Assembly: GCF_030052995.1 (NCBI RefSeq) | Contig: NZ_JASJPW010000007.1 | Location: forward strand, 62,001-126,000 | Reading direction: 5' to 3' | DNA length: 64,000 bases | Origin: Gemmobacter sp. 24YEA27 | GTDB taxonomy: Bacteria; Pseudomonadota; Alphaproteobacteria; Rhodobacterales; Rhodobacteraceae | Shown: positions 59,044 through 64,000 of the stretch, one piece after another | Layout: the number at the start of each line of letters is the position of its first letter | Position numbering within the stretch: position 1 is the stretch's first letter | Position numbers and translations under genes: made by a program | Notes under the pieces: model-generated | What the model saw: the letters and a program-made list of their open reading frames with translations, nothing else | What the model was told of the DNA's origin: nothing | Databases searched by the model: none

Positions 59044-60489
59044 ATGACCCGGCACCTGCGCGCGGGCCTTATGATCGCCGCTTCGCGCATCTTTGCGCAG
59101 GTGGCGCAGTTCGTGGTTTTTCTGCTGGCTGCGGCCCTGATGGGTCCGGCGGACTTCGGCATCTTCGCGCTGGTTTCGGCCTGGGCTTATATTATGGGCG
59201 CGCTGGCCGGGTCGGGGTGGGCGGAATATGTCATGCAATGGCACGAGCCCGGAGATGCCGTTCCCCGCCGCGTCTTGGGCATGTCGGCGATCAGCGGCGC
59301 GACCATGGCGCTGATCGTCGCGATACTGACGCTGGCGATGCCGCTGATCACCCGTGATCCCGTGGTGATCCCGCTGATGTTGCTGTTCGCGGTCACCATT
59401 CTCCTCGGGGCGGTGGCCAATACCCTTGCCGGTGTGCTGAACCGACAGGAGCGCCTGACCACCGCGGCGCTGGCCCTGATTGCCGCCGAGCTGGCCGGGT
59501 TGGTGGTGTCGGTTGGCCTGCTGCTTGCGGGATACGGCGTCTTTGCGCTGGCTTGGGGACGGATCGTCTTTACGGGCACCTGGATGGTGACTGGCTTCGT
59601 AACCAGCCGCATGTCACCCGATTTCCGGCTGCAGCGCGATGAGGTCCGGCCCGTGCTGGCCTATGTTTCGCGCATTATTGTGGTGCGGCTGCTGATGAAC
59701 CTGCGCCTTTACAGTGCGACGCTGGTCATCGGCATCTTCCTCGGCGCGGCTGAGGCAGGATGGTTTCGTGCCGGCAGCGCCTCGCGGGCGCTGTGGGCGA
59801 GGTCCTGACCGAACCGGGCCGCGTGCTCGCCTGGAGCCTGTTCCGGGACGCCCGCAACCGGGCGCCGGCGGGCGAGGGCTTTCAGCGCACCGCGCGGCGG
59901 ATGTTTCCGCTGGCGCTGTCGTGGCGCTGCCGCTGTTCGCGGTGCTGGTGCTGCTGGCCAAGGATATCATCCTGACGCTGCTTGGTCCGGCCTGGCTGCC
60001 TGCGGTGCCGGTATTGCAGGCACTGGCGGTGGCGCAGGGGATCTTTACCACCGGATTTGCGCTGGAACCCGTTCTTTCTCTGGCGGGTGCCGTCAGGTTC
60101 TGCCGGGGATAATGCTGATAAGTTCTCTGATCGGCTTGACGCTGACCCTGGCTGCCGCGCCCTTCGGCATGGTCTGGATCGCGCTTGCCCAGGTCTTGGC
60201 TGCGGCAGTGATCTTTCTCTACAATGCCCGGATGCTGTGGCGCCATGCGGGCGTCGATTGGCGTCTGATCGCGCGCGACTGCTGGCCACAATGCCTTGCA
60301 GTTGTAATTGCGGTTTGGATTACACGTCTTATGCGTGATTCCGATATTGCGGGATCAGGGCTGACCACCGTTCTGGTCCTGGGAACTTCGCTTGTTCTGA
60401 TCCATTTGATGGTGCTGTGCCTGCTGGATCCGCGTATTCCGCGCCGGGTCGCAACCATGCTGCAGCGCAGAGATTCTAAAAAATATTGA
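59044..60489 (+). CDS. Wzx-like polysaccharide flippase (several apparent frameshifts)
   Basis: About 482 residues of the MATE/MOP flippase type. ATG 59044 after GGAGAAACTC begins MTRHLRAGLMIAASRIFAQV, typical of Wzx/RfbX proteins. Multiple helices follow (FGIFALVSAWAYIMGALAGS, LTTAALALIAAELAGLVVSV). Frames change near 59795, 59925 and 60095-60115; joined, they give EVLTEPGRVLAWSLFRDARN, ALPLFAVLVLLAKDIILTLL and LISSLIGLTLTLAAAPFGMV. It moves lipid-linked repeat units across the inner membrane. Confidence 0.8.
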
Positions 60490-60545
60490 AGCCGGAGAAC
60501 TGGTTAAACAGGACGCTGCTGAGATGCCATAACATAGACATAATT

Positions 60546-60575
60546 TTGTCAATTTTCATTAAACCCTAGTATACT
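60546..60575 (+). promoter_or_regulatory. Sigma-70 promoter before the priming transferase
   Basis: TTGTCA at 60546-60551, 18-bp spacer, TATACT at 60570-60575, about 70 bp before ATG 60645. The surrounding 150 bp are AT-rich. Confidence 0.55.
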
Positions 60576-60644
60576 GAGCGAACCGAAGCGATTCGAACTT
60601 ATACGACCTGCATTTATCCCCATTTCTCCGTGGCGGGCTAACGC

Positions 60645-61357
60645 ATGCGTGTCGACATCCATCAAGATAATGCGAAAGTATTTGTGGTCTCCGAAGTCAT
60701 TCCGCCAAGGCGGATTGAGGAGGTCGCTGCGAAAAAAGAACGACTTTACTCAAGAATTGGGAAGCCTGTTCTTGATCGGATATTTGCGTTTTTTGCGCTG
60801 ATATTCTTTGCACCGTTCTTTTTTATCATTGCGGTATCAATTCTGGTTTCAGACAGGGGTCCGGTCCTTTTCCGTCATAAAAGAATTGGGAAAGACGGCC
60901 GTCCGTTTTACTGCCTGAAGTTTCGCACCATGGCCTCTGATGCAGAAACAAGGCTGCGCCATATCCTTGAAAACGATCCGCTTGCGCGGGCGGAATGGGA
61001 TGCAAGTCATAAATTGACTCATGACCCAAGGATAACCTGCCTTGGCGCTTTTTTCCGCAAAACCAGCCTGGATGAATTGCCGCAATTCTGGAATGTCCTG
61101 CGCGGTGAAATGTCCGTCGTTGGCCCGCGTCCGATTGTTGAAGCCGAAATGCATCATTACGGCGATGACATAACGTCTTACCTCGCGGTTTTGCCGGGGA
61201 TCACCGGATTGTGGCAGGTCTCCGGCGTAGTGATACGACCTATCTGGAACGGGTGGCGCTGGATGTCGATTACACCAGCCGGTGCAACCTGCTGCTGGAT
61301 CTCGGGATTATTCTGAAAACTGTGAAGACCGCGCTCTTGCGCGAAGGGGCACGCTAA
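60645..61357 (+). CDS. ExoY/WbaP-like undecaprenyl-phosphate sugar transferase (one apparent frameshift)
   Basis: About 238 residues. It starts the repeat unit by moving a sugar-phosphate to undecaprenyl phosphate at the inner membrane. A membrane hairpin ([20 protein letters not shown]) precedes the catalytic domain with [49 protein letters not shown] and GPRPIV. The frame breaks near 61227. One more C gives [19 protein letters not shown], the standard C-terminal motif, and the protein ends REGAR at 61357. AT-rich codon use differs from neighbours, which suggests a different origin. Confidence 0.88.
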
Positions 61358-61384
61358 GAGGGCAAGCCCGACACATTTGCCACG

Positions 61385-61522
61385 TCAAAGGAAGAAATAG
61401 CCGATGACCAGCAGCCAGAAGACAAGACAAAACAGCACGACGATCAGCCGGAGTTCCCGCGCCGACAGTTTTCGGATCACTTCCGCGCAAAGTGAATGCG
61501 CCGCGCGTGCCAGTCGTGCCAC
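61385..61522 (-). CDS. Mini membrane protein, 45 residues
   Basis: GTG 61522 starts VARLARAAHSLCAEVIRKLS, then ARELRLIVVLFCLVFWLLVI and a stop after GYFFL. A basic amphipathic start and one membrane helix, the same design as the protein at 58696. It lies antisense between the priming transferase and the family 2 glycosyltransferase. Unknown function. Confidence 0.5.
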   Translation of the reverse strand: MARLARAAHSLCAEVIRKLSARELRLIVVLFCLVFWLLVIGYFFL

Positions 61523-61646
61523 CTTGCCGCTGCCCCACCTGTTTTATACTTAGATATGAATTATCCACGCCTCCGCCCTCGTGTCAATTCGCATCCTGCG
61601 GAGGGCTGTCCGCCGGTGGCCTCGCGCCTGAGGCTCAGGTGATGCC

Positions 61647-62521
61647 ATGGGGCTGCTGATCGGCATTCCCACGCGCGGTCGCAGGGCAATTGTCGGCCGG
61701 TGCTGCGCGACATTGCACGCCAGACCCGGCTGCCTGACCGGGTCATCCTGGTCATCACGGCGCAAGAGGACCTGGATTTCGCAGATCTGCGCGACGTGCC
61801 CTTCTCTGCACAGGTTCTGACGGCGGAGCCCGGTCTGACACGGCAGCGGAATGCCGCGCTGGAGGCGGCGGCACCCGACGATCTTCTGCTGTTTCTGGAT
61901 GATGACTTTGTCATGGCCGAAGATTACGTGGCGAACCTTTATCTCCTGTTAACGACGATGCCCGATCTGGTGATGCTGACCGGCATGTGCTGCCGATGGC
62001 ATCGTCGGTCCGGGCCTTGGCTTTGACGAGGCGCGGCGCTGGTGGACAGGCTGCCACCCGTGGCCCCGGATGCCGCGCGGGTGCCGGTCTATAACGGCTA
62101 TGGCTGCAATATGGCTATTCGCATGGCGCCTGTGGCGGCCCATGGCCTGCGCTTTGACACGAGACTGCCCCTGTACGGCTGGCTGGAGGATGTCGATTTC
62201 TCGCGCCAGCTGCGGCCCCATGGCGCAATCCGCTGGTCGAACGCCTGCGCGGCGTTCATATGGGCACGCGCACCGGGCGCAGCAATGGGCTGCGTCTGGG
62301 CTATTCCCAGATTGCCAACCCGCTGTATCTGCTGCGCAAACGCACGATGCGCCCGGATCGTGCGCTGGCCATGCTCATGCGAAACCTGCTGGCCAATCTG
62401 GCGAAATCCGCCCGCCCCGAACCCGGATCGACCGGCCGGGCGGCTGCGCGGCAATCTGCGGGCGCTGTCCGATCTGATGCGCGGCAAGCTGAGCCTGAAA
62501 CGCATAACGGAGTTCGAGTGA
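61647..62521 (+). CDS. Glycosyltransferase family 2 (several apparent frameshifts)
   Basis: About 293 residues, GT-A fold. MGLLIGIPTRGR at ATG 61647 is followed by VLRDIARQTRLPDRVILVIT, LTRQRNAALEAAAPDDLLLF and the metal-binding LDDDFVMAEDYV (DxD). After further frame changes come VPVYNGYGCNMAIRM and the catalytic-side WLEDVDFSRQLRPHG (ED motif), and it ends GKLSLKRITEFE. At least four single-base losses lie within 900 bp. The stop overlaps the start of the next gene. Confidence 0.75.
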
Positions 62522-63864
62522 TGATACCGGCGCGGCTCACCCAGCTCGTGATCGTGACCGATTTCTCGGCGGTGCGGGGCGGTGCGGCGCAGGTCGCAAT
62601 GCTGCAGGCGCGACTGATGCTGAAACGGGGTCTGCGGGTCACAGTTTTGCAGGCGACAGCGGACAGCATATTCCTGACGGGATGGGCGCGTCGCCCCTGG
62701 GAAAGTCGCCTGCTGGAAGAAAGCCGCGCAAGGGCGATGACGCGGGGGATCTGGAACGAAAGGGCACGCGGCAACTGCGGACTGGATCGCGGCGCATGGC
62801 GACCGCGGCACGGTCTATCACCTCCATGGATGGCAGCAGATCCTCTCTGCCGCGGTGGTGGCAGCCCTGCGACCGGTGGCGGGGCGGGTTGTCCTCCACG
62901 CGCATGATTATTTCCTGGCCTGTCCGAATGGTGCGTTCTTTGATTACCGGGCCGGAGTGACTTGTGATCTGTCGCCGATGTCGCTGGGCTGTGTGACCTG
63001 CAATTGCGACAAGCGCAGCGCCGCGCAGAAGCTGTGGCGCGTCGCGCGGCAGGCCGTGCAGAACCGGGCGGTGTCGCGGATGTTGCCCGAGGCGACGGTG
63101 GTGCTGTTGCACGAGGGATGAAGCGGCGACTGACCCATCCCGCACTCAGGAACGTGCTTACCCTGCCGAACCCGGTAGATCCGGGCCGTGATTGCAAGCG
63201 ATCCCGCGTCGCAGCAGGGATTTTTGTATATAGGGATGTCCATGTCTATAAGGGCGTCTGGCTCCTGGCCGAGGCGGCGCGCGGGCCGGAGTTCCCTGCG
63301 GTTTGTCGGAACCGGCGCCGATCTGGAGCGTCTGGCCAGGGCTTACCCCGAACATGGCTACAGCGGCTGGCTGGACCGGGACGGGCTGGCCAGCGAGATG
63401 GCCGCCGCGCGGTGCTGGTCGCGCCAGCCTGGCGCCGGAACCCTTCGGCCTTGCCCCGGTCGAGGCGCTGGCCGCCGGTCTGCCGGTAATCCTGTCGGAT
63501 TCCATTGCTGCTTTGCGAAACGCTGGCCGCTCATGCCGCCTGCGCCGGGTTCCGCAGCGGCAATACCGATGCGCTGGCGGCGCTGCTGCGCGATCTGGCG
63601 GGTGATGATGCGCGCCTTCGCCGGATGGCTCTCGCCGCCCCCGCTGCGGCGTCTCTGGTGTCGCTCGCCCCCGATACCTGGGCCGACCGGCTGGACTTGC
63701 TCTACGCCTCGATGCTGCACAGGCAGGAGACCCGCGAAGCCAGGGGGCCCGGCGATCATCGGCCAGAGGCCGCACCTGTCGAAGATCAGGCAATGGACCG
63801 GGCAAACTTCGGGCCCGGTCGGGGCCACGCGCCGGTTGGCCATCGTCATGCGATGAAAGGGTGA
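62521..63864 (+). CDS. Glycosyltransferase family 4 (several apparent frameshifts)
   Basis: About 450 residues with a GT-B fold. It begins QLVIVTDFSAVRGGAAQVAM. VYHLHGWQQILSAAVVAALR and VVLHAHDYFLACPNGAFFDY, with the cysteine cluster CDLSPMSLGCVTCNCDKRS, complete the N-domain. The C-domain has LTLPNPVDP, FVGTGADLERLARAYPEHGY and APEPFGLAPVEALAAGLPVI. Frames change near 62690, 62800, 63117, 63230 and 63415. The CxxCxC-like cluster after a YF-CPNG motif occurs in some exopolysaccharide glycosyltransferases. The last 60 residues are low-complexity and may be off-frame. Confidence 0.75.
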
Positions 63865-63866
63865 TC

Positions 63867-64000
63867 ATGGATCGGGACATTGCGGCGCGTTTACAGGCCC
63901 TGGAATATGACCCGCAGCAAGGCCTCTGGGCCAGCTTCGGCCGGGTGGCGGCGCTGGCACCCGACCAGCCGGCCGTGATCTGCGATGATCTGTGTCTGAC
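63867..64000 (+). CDS. Start of a probable AMP-dependent synthetase/ligase (cut by the window end)
   Basis: ATG 63867 begins MDRDIAARLQALEYDPQQGL. The stretch FGRVAALAPDQPAVICDD is the usual beginning of acyl/aminoacyl-AMP ligases (F..AA..PD.pAv..d). Only 44 residues are present, so the adenylation motifs cannot be checked. Together with the phosphopantetheinyl transferase at 55607 it suggests carrier-bound acyl or amino-acid modification in the exopolysaccharide locus. Confidence 0.5.
   Translation, partial: MDRDIAARLQALEYDPQQGLWASFGRVAALAPDQPAVICDDLCL

Noticed and set aside
1..64000. tRNA, rRNA and CRISPR arrays
   Set aside because: No cloverleaf-type or rRNA-like conserved stretches and no short regularly spaced repeats were seen by eye; a dedicated scan was not possible.

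Overview
The window is GC-rich DNA from an alphaproteobacterium, most likely a Rhodobacteraceae/Paracoccus-type bacterium. It carries a complete repABC replication/partition module (about 30.9-34.5 kb), so it is part of a plasmid or chromid rather than a main chromosome. The taxon is inferred from protein style and codon use; no rRNA, tRNA or CRISPR array was seen.

Layout. 0.3-2.7 kb: a CatB-type acetyltransferase, a divergent LysR regulator/YdcZ-type transporter pair and a fragment of a response regulator. 2.8-6.9 kb: a periplasmic thiol-redox cluster (DsbA-like, DsbD-like, TlpA-like) followed by an L,D-transpeptidase lipoprotein, with tandem TTAAG boxes that probably served the broken regulator. 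7.1-13.4 kb: a lipoprotein, a LuxR-type regulator, a small cysteine-rich lipoprotein and a compact export machine (HlyD-like adaptor, TolC-like protein, ABC ATPase, FtsX-like permease). 13.6-14.3 kb: a decayed IS481-type element and a broken gene. 14.4-29.0 kb: an outer-membrane barrel protein and one giant DUF11-repeat surface protein of about 3,660 residues. 29.6-30.8 kb: a decayed tyrosine recombinase. 30.9-34.5 kb: repA-repB-repC with palindromic centromere candidates and an antisense ctRNA candidate. 34.6-36.4 kb: remains of an SOS cassette (SRAP, imuA, truncated imuB). 36.4-48.5 kb: an ECF sigma/anti-sigma pair with about a dozen unknown secreted or membrane-anchored proteins. Four of their transcription units are preceded by the same GCAAAA-N17-CGTC promoter, which makes this the best candidate for an undescribed system. 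49.2-64.0 kb: an exopolysaccharide locus (export protein, Wzc-like kinase, glycosyltransferases, flippase, polymerase, ExoY-like priming transferase) that also holds a phosphopantetheinyl transferase, an AMP-ligase start, a CocE-type hydrolase and two unannotated mini membrane proteins.

Caution about quality. At least 30 genes look frameshifted, yet almost every break is repaired by adding one G or C to a short G/C run, while coding potential continues on both sides. I read these as consensus errors of the assembly and annotate such genes as whole CDS spanning the break. The recombinase, IS relic, response-regulator fragment and imuB look truly degraded. Coordinates of repaired genes are those of the given sequence, so their lengths are not multiples of three.
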